NCBI RefSeq assembly: GCF_023823685.1 | Contig: NZ_JAMXBF010000003.1 | Coordinates: 639,280 to 703,279 of the forward strand | From: Pseudomonas subflava | GTDB lineage: Bacteria; Pseudomonadota; Gammaproteobacteria; Pseudomonadales; Pseudomonadaceae | Direction of reading: 5' to 3' | DNA length: 64,000 bases | In this document: positions 52,692 to 63,360 of the stretch, piece after piece | How positions within the stretch are numbered: the first letter of the stretch is position 1 | Layout: every line of letters starts with the position of its first letter | The notes under the pieces: model-generated | What the model saw: the letters and a program-made list of their open reading frames with translations, nothing else | What the model was told of the DNA's origin: nothing | Database searches by the model: none | Program-made: the position numbers and the translations under genes

Positions 52692-55571
52692 ATGACCCAG
52701 TCTTCCAGGGGGCCCTCCGCCGGCGTGGCGGTGGAGGAAACCCGCGCCATACATCAGCAGTTCGCCACCGAGATCGCGGTGGAGCGGACGCGTCTGCTGT
52801 ACCAGGGCTCCCAGGTCCCGACCCTGTTCATGCTGCTCGGCGGCCTGGCCTGCGCCGGCCTGCTCTGGCAGCCGCAGCCAAGCCTGCTGCTGGCCGGCTG
52901 GCTGGTGTGGGTGGTGCTGCTGGCGGTGCTGCGGTTGATCCAGATGACCGCATTCAAGAGCGCGCTGCCCTCGCGCCAGGCGAATCCGCACTGGCGTCGC
53001 GTGTTCCTGGTCGGCGCCGGATTGTCCGGCCTGACCCTCGCCTTCGCCGCGATCTTCCTGGTGCCGGCCGACCGTTTCCTGTTGCAGGCGCTGGTCTACG
53101 GTCTGATCGCCGCGGCGATTCTCTCCGCCAGCGTGGCCTACGCGGTCAGCCGCTCGGCCTTTCTCGTCTTCGCCCTGCCGTGCCTGCTGCCATCCATCGG
53201 TTACCTGCTGCTCAGCGACAGCGCCAGCCAGCAGGGTTGGGGCGCGCTCGGCCTGTTGATGCTGCTGAGCCTCTGCGTGGTGGCCTGGCAGGTCAACCGG
53301 CTGGTCGAGCGCAACCTGCTGCGGCGCTTCCAGAACCAGGCGCTGATCGAGCGCCTGGAGCATGCCCGCGAGAGCGCCGAGGGCCTGAATCAGGAACTGG
53401 CCCGCGAGGTGGAACAGCGCCGCCGCGCCGAGCGCGAGCTGCGCAAGGCCCATGGCGAGCTGGAGATCCGCGTGACCCAGCGCACCCTGGAGCTGGACGA
53501 CGCCACCCACGCCTTGGGCAAAAGCGAGGCGCGCCTGGGCCTGGCCCTGGAGGCCAGCGAACTGGGCCTGTGGGACTGGAACCTGAAGACCGACGAGGTC
53601 TACCACAGCCACCTGCAGAGCATCTTCGGCATCAGCCAGGACGAGGTGAAGGGCGTGCTCAGCCACCTCAAGCCGCGCCTGCATCCGGACGATCTGCCGC
53701 TGCTGCGCCGGGCCCTGGTCGACCACCTCAAGGGCCGCACCGATGGCTACTGCGTGGAGTACCGCGTGCGCCATGCCGACGGGCGCTGGCGCTGGGTCGA
53801 GGACCGCGGCCGTGCGGTCGACCGCGACGAGCGCGGCCAGGTGCTGCGCATGCTCGGCACCCGTCGCGACGTGACCGAGCGCAAGCGCCTGGACGAGGAA
53901 CATCGCCTGGCCGCCACGGTGTTCGAGGCGGCCAGCGAGGGCATCGTCATTCTCGATGCCGACTATCTCGTGCTCTCGGTGAACCAGGCCTTCAGCGAAG
54001 TCACCGGCTATCGCAAGGACGAGGTGCTCGGACGCAGCGTGGCGACCCTGATCAGCAGCCGTGAAGTTCGCCGCCAGTACCAGCTGATCCGCCAGGAGCT
54101 TGAGCACCACGGCAGCTGGCGCGGCGAACTGATCGAGACGCGCAAGAGCGGCGAGCTGTACCCGCAGTGGCTGCAGCTCAACGTGGTGCGCGACGGTCGC
54201 GGCCGGGTCAGCCACATTGTCGGCTTCTTCTCCGACCTGTCGCAGCGCCGGCAGACCGAGGAGCGCCTGCGCTACCTGTCGCACTACGACGAACTCACCG
54301 GCCTGGCCAACCGCAGCCTGTTCCGCGAGCGCCTGCACGAGGCCGGCGAGCGCGCGCGGCAGAACGAATCGCGCCTGGCGCTGCTGCACGTCGATCTGGA
54401 TCGCTTCAAGCTGCTCAACGACAGCCTCGGCCACGAGGTGGCCGACCAGTTGCTGCGGCAGATGGCGCGTCGCCTGATCCAGGCGGTGCCCGAGGCCGAC
54501 ACCGTGGCGCGCCTGGCCGGCGACGAGTTCGCCATCCTGCTCGACGATTACGGCAGCCTCTCCACCCTGGCGCGCACCGCCAGCCGCCTGCTGACAAAGC
54601 TGCGCACGCCGATGGCGGTGGGCGGCCACGAGCTGGTGGTCAGCGCCTCGGTCGGCATCAGCCTGCTGCCGGACAACGCCCGCGAGATCTCCGCGCTGAT
54701 CAGCCAGGCCGGCATGGCCATGCAGCATGCCAAACACCTGGGCGGCAACACCTTCCAGTTCTTCACCGACAACCTCCAGGCCTGCACCCTGGAGCGTCTG
54801 CAGCTGGAGACCCAACTGCGCAAGGGCATCGAGGACGGCCAGCTGGAGGTGTTCTACCAGCCCAAGCTGTGCCTGGCCGACGACAGCCTCAACGCCGCCG
54901 AGGCGCTGGTGCGCTGGCGCCACCCGGTGATGGGCCTGGTGCCGCCGGGCGAGTTCATCCCGCTGGCCGAGGAGACCGGGTTGATCGCGCCGATCGGCGA
55001 GTTCGTCCTGCGCCAGGCCTGCCTGCAGGCCCGCGAGTGGCAGCGCCAGGGCCTGGCCGACCTGCGCGTGTCGGTCAACCTCTCGGTGCATCAGCTGCGC
55101 CAGGGCAACCTGATCGGCCTGGTGCGCCAGGTGCTCGACGAGACCGGCCTGCCGCCGCGCCTGCTCGAGCTGGAGCTGACCGAGAGCCAGCTGCTGGACA
55201 ACGTGGAAAACGTCATCGCCACCTTCCAGCAGCTGCGTGACCTGGGCGTGAAGCTGGCGATCGACGACTTCGGCACCGGCTACTCCTCGCTCAGCTACCT
55301 CAAGCGCTTCCCGGTGGACTACGTGAAGATCGACCAGACCTTCGTCCGCGACCTCTCCGCCGGCGGCGAGGACGCGGCGATCACCCGCGCCATCATCGCC
55401 ATGGCCCACGGCCTGGAACTCAAGGTGGTGGCCGAGGGCGTGGAGACCCAGGCGCAGATGGACTTCCTCAAGGCTCAGCGCTGCGACGAGATCCAGGGCT
55501 TCCTGATCAGCCCGCCGGTGCCGGCCGAGCGCTTCGCCGAGCTGCTCAGGGCGCAGGCGGAGATGTATTGA
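52692..55571 (+). CDS. Membrane-bound PAS-GGDEF-EAL cyclic-di-GMP protein
   Basis: A 959-residue protein. The N-terminal part has about six hydrophobic segments (residues 38-210). A coiled coil, two PAS domains (around 290-420 and 430-560), a GGDEF domain and a C-terminal EAL domain follow. The GGDEF signature reads AGDEF ([16 protein letters not shown]). The EAL side has [14 protein letters not shown] and [14 protein letters not shown], all of the catalytic type, so phosphodiesterase activity is likely; cyclase activity is uncertain. The stop overlaps the U32 peptidase gene convergently by 26 bases. Confidence 0.93.
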   Translation: MTQSSRGPSAGVAVEETRAIHQQFATEIAVERTRLLYQGSQVPTLFMLLGGLACAGLLWQPQPSLLLAGWLVWVVLLAVLRLIQMTAFKSALPSRQANPHWRRVFLVGAGLSGLTLAFAAIFLVPADRFLLQALVYGLIAAAILSASVAYAVSRSAFLVFALPCLLPSIGYLLLSDSASQQGWGALGLLMLLSLCVVAWQVNRLVERNLLRRFQNQALIERLEHARESAEGLNQELAREVEQRRRAERELRKAHGELEIRVTQRTLELDDATHALGKSEARLGLALEASELGLWDWNLKTDEVYHSHLQSIFGISQDEVKGVLSHLKPRLHPDDLPLLRRALVDHLKGRTDGYCVEYRVRHADGRWRWVEDRGRAVDRDERGQVLRMLGTRRDVTERKRLDEEHRLAATVFEAASEGIVILDADYLVLSVNQAFSEVTGYRKDEVLGRSVATLISSREVRRQYQLIRQELEHHGSWRGELIETRKSGELYPQWLQLNVVRDGRGRVSHIVGFFSDLSQRRQTEERLRYLSHYDELTGLANRSLFRERLHEAGERARQNESRLALLHVDLDRFKLLNDSLGHEVADQLLRQMARRLIQAVPEADTVARLAGDEFAILLDDYGSLSTLARTASRLLTKLRTPMAVGGHELVVSASVGISLLPDNAREISALISQAGMAMQHAKHLGGNTFQFFTDNLQACTLERLQLETQLRKGIEDGQLEVFYQPKLCLADDSLNAAEALVRWRHPVMGLVPPGEFIPLAEETGLIAPIGEFVLRQACLQAREWQRQGLADLRVSVNLSVHQLRQGNLIGLVRQVLDETGLPPRLLELELTESQLLDNVENVIATFQQLRDLGVKLAIDDFGTGYSSLSYLKRFPVDYVKIDQTFVRDLSAGGEDAAITRAIIAMAHGLELKVVAEGVETQAQMDFLKAQRCDEIQGFLISPPVPAERFAELLRAQAEMY

Positions 55572-56877
55572 AGCGCAGCAGCAGGGCGTAGCTCAGGTCG
55601 ATATCCGCCGGCAGCGGCAGGTAGACGATGTGGCCGTCTCCCGGCGCCACCGTGGTGGTCGTGCCGTCCGCCCTCTCCAGTCTGCCCAGCAGGAAGCCGA
55701 GGTTGCCGCGCGGGGTCATCAGCTCGAGGCGGTCGCCGACGGCGAAGCGGTTCTTCACCCGCACCTCGGCGAGCTCGCCACGCCGCTCGCCGGTGAACTC
55801 GCCGACGAACTGCTGGCGCTCGGCCAGCGAGCTGCCGTGGTCGTAGTTCTGGTACTCGTCGTGTACGTGGCGGCGCAGGAAGCCCTCGGTGTAGCCACGG
55901 TTGGCCAGTGACTCGAGATCGTCCATCAGGCTCAGATCGAACGGGCTGCCGGCCACGGCATCGTCGATGGCGCGGCGGTACACCTGGGCGGTGCGCGCCA
56001 CGTAGAAGTGGCTCTTGGTGCGGCCCTCGATCTTCAGCGAGTGCACGCCCATCTGCAGCAGGCGCTGCACGTGCTGCACGGCGCGCAGGTCCTTGGAGTT
56101 CATGATGTAGGTGCCGTGCTCGTCCTCGAAGGCCTCCATCGGCTCGCCGGGGCGGGCCTCATCCTCCAGCAGGAACACCCGCCCGGTCGGTGCGCCTGCA
56201 CCGAGGGTCGGCTGGCAGCCCTGGACGATGCCGCCCAGCTCGTCCTCGCGGCCCTCGTGGGCCTGATACTTCCAGCGACAGGCATTGGTGCAGGTGCCCT
56301 GGTTCGGGTCGCGCCTGTTGAGGTAGCCGGACAACAGGCAGCGTCCGGAATAGGCCATGCACAGGGCGCCGTGGACGAAGACCTCCAGCTCCATCTGCGG
56401 CACCTGCCGGCGGATTTCCTCGATCTCCTCCAGGCCCAGCTCGCGCGACAGAATCACCCGCGTCAGCCCCTGGCGCCGCCAGAACTCCACGCTGGCCCAG
56501 TTCACCGCGTTGGCCTGCACCGACAGGTGAACCGACATCGCGGGGAAACGCTCACGCACCAGCATGATCAGCCCAGGGTCGGACATGATCAGCGCATCCG
56601 GCCCCATCGCCACCACCGGCTCCAGGTCCTTGAGAAAGGTCTTCAGCTTGGCGTTATGCGGCGCGATGTTCACCACCACGTAGAAGCGCTTGCTCAACGC
56701 ATGCGCTTCGTCGATGCCGATCTTCAGGTTGGCGTGATCGAACTCGTTATTGCGCACCCGCAGGCTGTAACGCGGCTGCCCGGCATAGACGGCATCGGCG
56801 CCATAGGCGAAGGCATGGCGCATGGCCTTGAGGGTGCCGGCGGGGGAGAGGAGTTCGGGGAATGGGAGCAAGATCAT
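55546..56877 (-). CDS. U32-family peptidase-like protein (TrhP/YegQ type)
   Basis: A 443-residue protein. The N-terminal [34 protein letters not shown] and the U32 signature near [20 protein letters not shown] match YegQ. Conserved Cys residues ([15 protein letters not shown]) fit an iron-sulfur or metal site. YegQ/TrhP is involved in hydroxylation of uridine 34 in tRNA; true peptidase activity is doubtful. Confidence 0.88.
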   Translation of the reverse strand: MILLPFPELLSPAGTLKAMRHAFAYGADAVYAGQPRYSLRVRNNEFDHANLKIGIDEAHALSKRFYVVVNIAPHNAKLKTFLKDLEPVVAMGPDALIMSDPGLIMLVRERFPAMSVHLSVQANAVNWASVEFWRRQGLTRVILSRELGLEEIEEIRRQVPQMELEVFVHGALCMAYSGRCLLSGYLNRRDPNQGTCTNACRWKYQAHEGREDELGGIVQGCQPTLGAGAPTGRVFLLEDEARPGEPMEAFEDEHGTYIMNSKDLRAVQHVQRLLQMGVHSLKIEGRTKSHFYVARTAQVYRRAIDDAVAGSPFDLSLMDDLESLANRGYTEGFLRRHVHDEYQNYDHGSSLAERQQFVGEFTGERRGELAEVRVKNRFAVGDRLELMTPRGNLGFLLGRLERADGTTTTVAPGDGHIVYLPLPADIDLSYALLLRFNTSPPAP

Positions 56878-56958
56878 GGTTGCGCAGTTGGAGAAACGTG
56901 CGCAGAGGATGGCAGAAATAAGGATGCGCGAAGTTGATCCAGAGCAGTCCAGATACTC

Positions 56959-57246
56959 CTAGTAAGTGATGACCTCGGTGGGGCCGAGCGTAGCCAACTT
57001 TTCCAGAAAGAGGCGCTCGTCATGAATACCGGAGAAGTGGAGGACCCACTCGGCTTCAAGCTCAACGAAGATGTCCTGCCAATGGACCATGGCCTCGTCA
57101 AAGCTCACTTCTGCACCCATTAGACTGTGGCCTTCTCCTTCTAGAAAAAGAAATTTCCTGCGTGCCAAGCTGTAACCGATAACTACTTGAGATGTGCCCT
57201 GAACACTATTGCCGAGTCTTCTTGCAATAAGGTGATAACGCGTCAT
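56959..57246 (-). CDS. Small protein downstream of the Rhs immunity candidate
   Basis: A 95-residue cytosolic protein starting MTRYHLIARRLGNSVQGTSQ, with no family I recognise. The ATG overlaps the previous gene's stop by four bases, and its DNA is AT-richer than the chromosomal neighbours. It may be a second immunity protein, or an orphan immunity gene left from an earlier Rhs tip. Confidence 0.7.
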   Translation of the reverse strand: MTRYHLIARRLGNSVQGTSQVVIGYSLARRKFLFLEGEGHSLMGAEVSFDEAMVHWQDIFVELEAEWVLHFSGIHDERLFLEKLATLGPTEVITY

Positions 57247-57671
57247 TTTTTGGCGAAGCCGCTACCATTAATAATTATCTCGCCATCCTGAACTTGAATA
57301 GATCCAATTTCGTTGATGACAAACTTGGCGTCAACGGGCCTTGCTGTGAAAAGATAGTTGAGAAGCTCGAAATACAGGTAGTCCTGAACTAGTTCCAAAG
57401 AGAACTCTGGCTCATCTTTCAAGAGCTCTTGGAAGGGCGGATAACCCAAGTCGCGAAGCTTGGGTATGTCAGCCTCCGCAAGGCTTAGGTCGTCCAGCCG
57501 ACATTGCTCGATAAAGTCGTTGGCCTTCTGCTGAAACGAGTTAGACAGTTCATCAAAATCCAATTCAATTCTGTAGGGGATAGCATCTCCCTGGAGATTT
57601 TCTCCAAAGCCCAGATCGCGGAAGGTTACAAACCCATGGGCTAATGGAGATTCGTTGACCAAGAATTTCAT
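57243..57671 (-). CDS. Candidate immunity protein for the Rhs toxin
   Basis: A 142-residue acidic protein starting MKFLVNESPLAHGFVTFRDL. The ATG overlaps the Rhs stop by four bases, which is the standard toxin-immunity arrangement. No signal peptide, so it acts in the cytosol, which fits a cytosolic nucleotidyltransferase toxin. No family is recognised. The DNA is AT-rich compared with the Rhs core. Confidence 0.78.
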   Translation of the reverse strand: MKFLVNESPLAHGFVTFRDLGFGENLQGDAIPYRIELDFDELSNSFQQKANDFIEQCRLDDLSLAEADIPKLRDLGYPPFQELLKDEPEFSLELVQDYLYFELLNYLFTARPVDAKFVINEIGSIQVQDGEIIINGSGFAKK

Positions 57672-60600
57672 GGCTCTGCTCCTGGCGGGATTATGACAAG
57701 CGAACCATCTGGATTCGCAGTTATTGATCCCGAAGGTACATAGGTTTCTCCGGCCTTGGGATCCGCAGCGCTACGGGTGCCTGAGCGCTGGAAGAATTCT
57801 TCTGGTGACTGGATTCTTGCGATGGAGTTTGTTTCATTGCCGGGAACAATGCGGGTTTGCTCGAGTTTTAGGAAGTTGAGCTCAAGGCTGAATCTTTTCT
57901 CCAGTTTTTTTAGCAGCTTTGCGGCCTGGTTGGCGTTAAGCCCACCGAAGCCGACGTCAAGATCACTGCTACCGGTGTGATTGCCTCGCACCCTGCTGCC
58001 ACCGAATACAGCCGATGAGTCTCGTGAATGAGATTCGTCCAGAATGACTTTTGCTTGTGCTTCTGGCAATCCAGGGACATTTTCCGAGAGAAATTTGGCT
58101 TGCTCGTCTGCCCCTTTTGTTTGAATAACTGTTTTTTCGGGATAGCGCTCAAATACGGCTTTGTTTTCCCCGTCCGGGCACTGCCCGGGTATCCGGTTTA
58201 ATCCTAGGGGATCCACCCACCCTGTCGGATTGGGCACATATTGGTAGTTGTTCAACCCTCCAGCCAACTTTATCGGATCCGGCGTCAGGAACGATCCCGT
58301 ACCAGGGTTGTAGTACCGGTGGCGGTTGTAGTGCAGCCCCGTTTCGGCATCGAAATACTGGCCCTGAAAGCGCAGCGGGTTGTCGATTTCCTCGACCTCC
58401 ACCTTGGCCAGGCTGCCGTAGGCGCGGTACTTCACCGACCAGAGAATCTGACCGCCTGCGCCGGTCAGCTCCTGCGGAGTGCCCAGGTGGTCGAGCTGGT
58501 AGTAGAAGGGCTCGGCGGTCTTGCCTTCTCCCTGCAGCAGCGCCAAGGGGCGGAATGTGCCGGGTTCGTAGACGTAGCTACGGTAGTGCGCCGGGCCGCT
58601 TTCGGCGATCAGGCGTTCGCCCTGCCAGAGGAACTCGGTGGTACGACCATCGACTGTCTTGGCGATGCGTCGGCCGAAGGCGTCGTAGCGGTACTGGACC
58701 TGGCGGCCGTCCGGCAGGCTGGCGGCGATCAGCCGGTGCTGGCTGTCGTAGCGGTATTCGGTGACCAGTCGCTGTCCCGCACCGCGCCGCTCGCGCACCA
58801 GATTGCCGAAGGCGTCGTAGTCGTAGTGGCAGTCGCCCTGCATCAGCAGACGGTTGCCTTTGACGTTGGCCAGCCCCTGCGGAGTGGCCGTGTTCTGTGC
58901 CAGCAGAGTGCCGGCGGGGTCGTGGGCGAAGCTTTCCGGCAGGTCACCGCGCACAGCCACCAGACGATCCAGCGGGTCATAGTGGAAGCTGCGATTGCCT
59001 TTGCGCGAGTCCTCGATGGCGGCGAGGTTGCCGCTAGCGTCGTACCGGTACTGGCGCTGCAGCAGTTGGCGGTGATCGCTGCGTACTCGGTGGGCCTGCA
59101 GACGGCCCTGGTCGTCGTAGTCGTATTCGCTGAGCAGCGCACCCTGGCGCCGGTAGCGTTCGCGGCCCTTGTCGAACTGGTGGCGGGTCAGTGGCTGACC
59201 GTTGAGGTCGATGCCCGCCAGCTCGCCGCCCGGCCGGTAGCGGTAGTCCAGGCGGCTGCCGTCCGGGAGGCGGCAGTGGCCCAGCTGGCCGAGCGCGTCG
59301 TACTCGTAACGCAGGGTCGCCCAGCCCTGGTGTTCTTCGATCAGCCGGTCGCGCAAGTCGTAGGAGTAGGCCAGCGGCCACTGTCCATCGTCGACGCTGA
59401 CCAGGCGGCCCAGAGCATCGTAGGCGTAATGGATCTGCTCGCCATCGGGCAGGGTCTTGACCAGCAAGCGCCCGGCACCGTCGCGCTGGTAGGCGGTGGT
59501 CCGTTCGCTGCCGTCTTCGGCGAACTCCTTCTTCTCGATCAGGTGGCCGGCGAGGTCGTAGCAGTACGCCGTTCTGCGTCCGTCAAAGCCTGTCTCCTGG
59601 CTGATCAGCCCGTTGGGGTGGTAGTCCAGGCGGTAGTGCTCGCCACGCTCGTTCTCGATATCGGTGAGCAGCAGGCGGGCATTGTCGTAGCGGTAGCGCA
59701 GCTGGCTGCCGTCGGGGTTGATGCGGCGACTGACCAGGTGCAGCCCGTCGGCATATTCGTAGCGGGTGACGCGCCCCTGCTCGTCGCGCTCGCTGGTGAC
59801 CTTGCCATAGGCGTTGTAGCCATAGGCACGGCTTGCGCCACCGGGCAGAGTGACCTGGGTCAGGCGGCCGACGGCGTCCCATTGATACTGGGTCAGCGCG
59901 CCCTGTTCGTCCTGCCGGGTGATCAGGCGACCGAAGGCGTCGTAGCGATAGCGGCGGATACCCGAGCCCGGCAGCTGCTCTTCGATCAGCTCGCCCTGGG
60001 CATTCCACACCAGCAAGTGCTGGCTGCCGTCCGGATGACGGATTTCCAGCAGGCGGCCGCGGGCGTCGTAGCGATAGTGCGTGCTCTGGCCGAGCGGATC
60101 GATCTGCTCGGTGATGTCGCCTTGGGCGTTGCGCTCGTACTTCCAGGTCGCCTTGCCGCGCCGCACGCTGCGCACCTGGCCGTCGAAGTAACTGTAGTGA
60201 ACCGCCTCGCCCTCGGCCGGGATGCGCTTCTCCAGGCGCCCGGCCTCGTCGTAGCGATACTCGGTGATCGCGCCGAGCGGATTCTTCTCGGCGACCAGCT
60301 GGCCCTTGTCGTCGTAGGCACGCAGCGTCTCGGCACCGTCCGGGTCGACCTGGCGGATCAGGCGCGCGTTCTGGTCGTGGACGTAGGTCTCCTCGCTGCC
60401 GTCGACGTTGACCACGGTGACGCTGCCCTGATCGTCCCAGACATAGCGGGCGTCCATCTGCCCGAAGTTGGCCCAGTGGCGCACGCAGCGCGCCAGCTTG
60501 CCGCGACCCTGCCACTCCCAATAGAAGGCCGCGCCGCCGGCGAGCCGACGCTCGAGGATCACGTGCTCCTCGTCGTAGCGGTAATGCTCGGTCTCGCCCA

Positions 60601-62623
60601 GGGCGTTGCTGGCGGCGATCAGCTGGCCGCGCTCGTTGTACTGGTAGCGAACCAGGGTCTGCACGCTCTCCCAGCTGGCTTCTTGGTTTTCCGCGGGGCG
60701 CTGGAACTGATAGTCCACGGCCACGATATGGCTGCTCTCGTAGCGCAGCAGCAGGGCGCGCCCTGCACTGCTAAGGCGCTGCAGCCGTCCCGCCAGGTCG
60801 CGGCTGAGCTCGAGGCGGTTGCCGTAGGCATCGCTGATGGCAATCAGGTAGCCGCCCTCGGCATGGCGGCGGAAATGGTAGAAGCGTGGGGCTTCTCCGG
60901 CCTGGGCCAGGATCAGCTCGGCCGGGTCCTGGCCGAGGTAGATGGCGGCGCGGGACAGGCGGTTGGTGATGGCCGGGCGTTGCTCGCTGGGCACGGGGAA
61001 CCGGGTGCGGCGATTCTCGTGGTCGGTCCAGACCAGGCCATCCCCCTCGAGATCGAGGCGGTGGGCCAGGCCGTGGCTCCAACCGAAGCCCAGGCCGCAA
61101 TCCAGTTCCGCGGCGCTGGTGCGGTACAGCCTGCTCCAGGCGAAGGGCAGCACGCCTTCGAGCATGCCGTCGGTGAGGGTGAGCAATTCTTCACCCGTGA
61201 CCATCGAGACCGGGCAGTTGTTGGTGCAGGTCTTGTCGGCCTGGTCCGCAGGTTTGTCGTTGGGGGTCCTGGAAGGCGTAGAGGCGTCGTCTACCGCCTC
61301 GACCTGTTTGAGCGAGGTAGCGTTTTGCGGCTTGCTGCGCGGATAGACGGTGGCATCGGGCTCGATCTGTGGAGCGCCCGAGGCGCCGCTGGCGGCCTGC
61401 CGGCTTTGAGGTTGGCTGGCGCTTCCCGCGCCGCGCCGCCCGCTGGGTCTCGCCGGAGGCTGCGCGCTCTGCGCCGGAGTGGACGGCTCCATCCGCAGTG
61501 TCGCCTTGCGTGCCGGCTGCATGCCGCCGCTGCCGTGTGCCAACAGCGGTTTAGCCGTGCTGGCGTGTGGTCTTGCGTGGCCCTGGCTGAGCCTCATCAG
61601 CATGCCGGTGAAATCTTCGATCAGCTTGAGCACGCGCCCGCCGTTCTTCGCGGCCGTCAACGCCTTGGTGCCGACGCGTACGGCCAGACCGATGCCGCCG
61701 GTGAGCACCACGCCCAGCAGGACGTTCAGCAGCACTTCGCCGGTCAGCTCCGCCAGTACCTCGATGCAGGTTTGCGGAGGCAGCATGCTGGCCCAGGCCA
61801 CGATGGCGGAGACGTAGATCCACATCAGCGGCTCGTCGCTGGCGATCAGCAGGGCGGTTTCCAGGCCCTCCTTGGAGGCGTCGTAGATGCGCCTGATCTG
61901 CTCTTCGGTGAAGAACTTGCTCAGCTTCTCGTAGTTCTCGCGGGGATGGGCGACCAGGTCGTAGAGCGACTTGATGTCCTCCCACAGGCCCATGATCACC
62001 TTCAGCAGGCCATTCCAGGCCGCCTCCAGCTGCTGCATCAGGCGTTCGTTCATGCTGGCGGCACTGTGGGCGCGCCATAAGGGTAAGAACTGGCTGTTCC
62101 ATTCGCCTGTCAGCCATCCCTCGAGCTGCCCGATCACGCCGCGATAGGAGCCGAACAGGGCATCGATCTGCGCGCGGGTCGGGTTGGGGAAGAAGGTGAC
62201 CTGATACTGCTGATGGGGGATGCAGCCGGCGACCTCCTTGATGCCGCTCGGGCCGATGGTGACGTCGATGGCCTTGGCGATCTCGTTCTTGCCGAAGAAG
62301 CGGCCGTCTTCGACCGGGACGATGCGCGCCCGGGTGTTGCCGATGGGCACGAAGCGGGCGGCCTCGAAGCTGTGCACGAGGGTCAGCTTGCCGTTGGCCG
62401 GGCAGGTCGCGTACAGGGTGGCCGGGTCCTTGTCGTCCTTGTCCTGGGTGTCCACCTCATCGCCGACCTTGAATTGCTGCTCGGCGTCCAGGACGCCGCC
62501 ATACCAGGCCTCGCTGTTCTCGCGGTAGTCGCTCAGGCAGCTGCGGAACTGCTGGAGGATGACCTGGATATCGGGTTGCTTGGCATTCAATTGGCCGATG
62601 AGGGAGCCGATCACAAAGCTCAT
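57668..62623 (-). CDS. Rhs-family T6SS effector with nucleotidyltransferase-like C-terminus
   Basis: A 1651-residue protein from the ATG at 62623 ([20 protein letters not shown]). Order: an N-terminal domain without a PAAR signature; hydrophobic segments near 264-281 and 297-316 (VLLGVVLTGGIGLAVRVGTK); a disordered Pro/Ser linker; and an Rhs/YD-repeat shell from about residue 470 to 1475, with many YDA/GR repeats. The shell ends in YYNPGTGSFLTPDPIKLAGG and the cleavage-type DPLGL. The last 176 residues form the variable toxin. It contains FGGSRVRGNHTGSSDLDVGF, i.e. the nucleotidyltransferase pattern G-S-x10-D-x-D (G1542, S1543, D1554, D1556). The toxin DNA is AT-richer than the core, as is usual for swapped tips. 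Confidence 0.9.
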   Translation of the reverse strand: MSFVIGSLIGQLNAKQPDIQVILQQFRSCLSDYRENSEAWYGGVLDAEQQFKVGDEVDTQDKDDKDPATLYATCPANGKLTLVHSFEAARFVPIGNTRARIVPVEDGRFFGKNEIAKAIDVTIGPSGIKEVAGCIPHQQYQVTFFPNPTRAQIDALFGSYRGVIGQLEGWLTGEWNSQFLPLWRAHSAASMNERLMQQLEAAWNGLLKVIMGLWEDIKSLYDLVAHPRENYEKLSKFFTEEQIRRIYDASKEGLETALLIASDEPLMWIYVSAIVAWASMLPPQTCIEVLAELTGEVLLNVLLGVVLTGGIGLAVRVGTKALTAAKNGGRVLKLIEDFTGMLMRLSQGHARPHASTAKPLLAHGSGGMQPARKATLRMEPSTPAQSAQPPARPSGRRGAGSASQPQSRQAASGASGAPQIEPDATVYPRSKPQNATSLKQVEAVDDASTPSRTPNDKPADQADKTCTNNCPVSMVTGEELLTLTDGMLEGVLPFAWSRLYRTSAAELDCGLGFGWSHGLAHRLDLEGDGLVWTDHENRRTRFPVPSEQRPAITNRLSRAAIYLGQDPAELILAQAGEAPRFYHFRRHAEGGYLIAISDAYGNRLELSRDLAGRLQRLSSAGRALLLRYESSHIVAVDYQFQRPAENQEASWESVQTLVRYQYNERGQLIAASNALGETEHYRYDEEHVILERRLAGGAAFYWEWQGRGKLARCVRHWANFGQMDARYVWDDQGSVTVVNVDGSEETYVHDQNARLIRQVDPDGAETLRAYDDKGQLVAEKNPLGAITEYRYDEAGRLEKRIPAEGEAVHYSYFDGQVRSVRRGKATWKYERNAQGDITEQIDPLGQSTHYRYDARGRLLEIRHPDGSQHLLVWNAQGELIEEQLPGSGIRRYRYDAFGRLITRQDEQGALTQYQWDAVGRLTQVTLPGGASRAYGYNAYGKVTSERDEQGRVTRYEYADGLHLVSRRINPDGSQLRYRYDNARLLLTDIENERGEHYRLDYHPNGLISQETGFDGRRTAYCYDLAGHLIEKKEFAEDGSERTTAYQRDGAGRLLVKTLPDGEQIHYAYDALGRLVSVDDGQWPLAYSYDLRDRLIEEHQGWATLRYEYDALGQLGHCRLPDGSRLDYRYRPGGELAGIDLNGQPLTRHQFDKGRERYRRQGALLSEYDYDDQGRLQAHRVRSDHRQLLQRQYRYDASGNLAAIEDSRKGNRSFHYDPLDRLVAVRGDLPESFAHDPAGTLLAQNTATPQGLANVKGNRLLMQGDCHYDYDAFGNLVRERRGAGQRLVTEYRYDSQHRLIAASLPDGRQVQYRYDAFGRRIAKTVDGRTTEFLWQGERLIAESGPAHYRSYVYEPGTFRPLALLQGEGKTAEPFYYQLDHLGTPQELTGAGGQILWSVKYRAYGSLAKVEVEEIDNPLRFQGQYFDAETGLHYNRHRYYNPGTGSFLTPDPIKLAGGLNNYQYVPNPTGWVDPLGLNRIPGQCPDGENKAVFERYPEKTVIQTKGADEQAKFLSENVPGLPEAQAKVILDESHSRDSSAVFGGSRVRGNHTGSSDLDVGFGGLNANQAAKLLKKLEKRFSLELNFLKLEQTRIVPGNETNSIARIQSPEEFFQRSGTRSAADPKAGETYVPSGSITANPDGSLVIIPPGAEP

Positions 62624-63360
62624 GGGGTGACCTCGTATTCCAGGTGGGCTCGTAGCCGCCCGCTGTAGTTGTCTTCCGTGATGGAGGTGCGGCGCACGAA
62701 GCGCTCGACCTTGTGCCGCAGGTTCTGCTGCGGAATGGCGAAATAGAGTTCGGCGTGCTCTTCCAGCAGCCATTGCATCAGGTTGTCGACCAGGGTGGAG
62801 GGATCATCTTCGGTCAACGCCGTGGCCAGCGCGCGTGGTACTTCCCACCAGGGGTATTCGCGGGTAGGCGGCAAGGGGCCGCTGGAAATATCCAGTGCCT
62901 GGCCGTTGATCAGCAGGCGATCGAACACCGGCAGCAACTGACCGGCTGCTTCGCCCAGATGGCGCAGGATCGGCAGCAGGTGGCTGCCGTCCCAGTGGCG
63001 GAAGAACACCTCGGCCCCGTCGGGCATGAGGACCTGGGTCAGGCTGCGCAGGTGTTCGAGCACCAGGCTCGGCTCGTGGGAGGAAAGCGCCAGCCAGCCC
63101 CAGTCGTGTGTCGGGGCCTCGTCCACCCAGTCGAGGAAGCTGCTGTCGCGCTCCAGTTCACCCAGATAGGGCATGACTTCCTGCCAGCCGGCGTAGGGCG
63201 TGCCGCTCCAGATCGGCAGAGGCAGGCTGACGTCGCTCTGCTGGTAGTAGGCCTGCAGCGGGTTGGCCTCGCTGGCGTTGCCCATCACCACGTACAGGCG
63301 CTGGCCTTCCCGCCACTCCGCCTCCAGCCAATCTCGGACCGAGATCGCTTCAGATGGCAC
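62620..63360 (-). CDS. DUF4123 (Tap/TEC) adaptor protein
   Basis: A 246-residue DUF4123 protein that loads a specific effector onto its VgrG. It starts [20 protein letters not shown]. The family core is near [15 protein letters not shown] and [20 protein letters not shown], and it has the conserved [15 protein letters not shown]. It overlaps vgrG by 11 bases and the Rhs start by 4, so the three genes are a delivery unit. Confidence 0.9.
   Translation of the reverse strand: MPSEAISVRDWLEAEWREGQRLYVVMGNASEANPLQAYYQQSDVSLPLPIWSGTPYAGWQEVMPYLGELERDSSFLDWVDEAPTHDWGWLALSSHEPSLVLEHLRSLTQVLMPDGAEVFFRHWDGSHLLPILRHLGEAAGQLLPVFDRLLINGQALDISSGPLPPTREYPWWEVPRALATALTEDDPSTLVDNLMQWLLEEHAELYFAIPQQNLRHKVERFVRRTSITEDNYSGRLRAHLEYEVTP

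Noticed and set aside
58241..62080. A 1279-codon open frame on the plus strand
   Set aside because: It is antisense to the Rhs repeat shell and mirrors the YD repeats. No start signal or domain is present.
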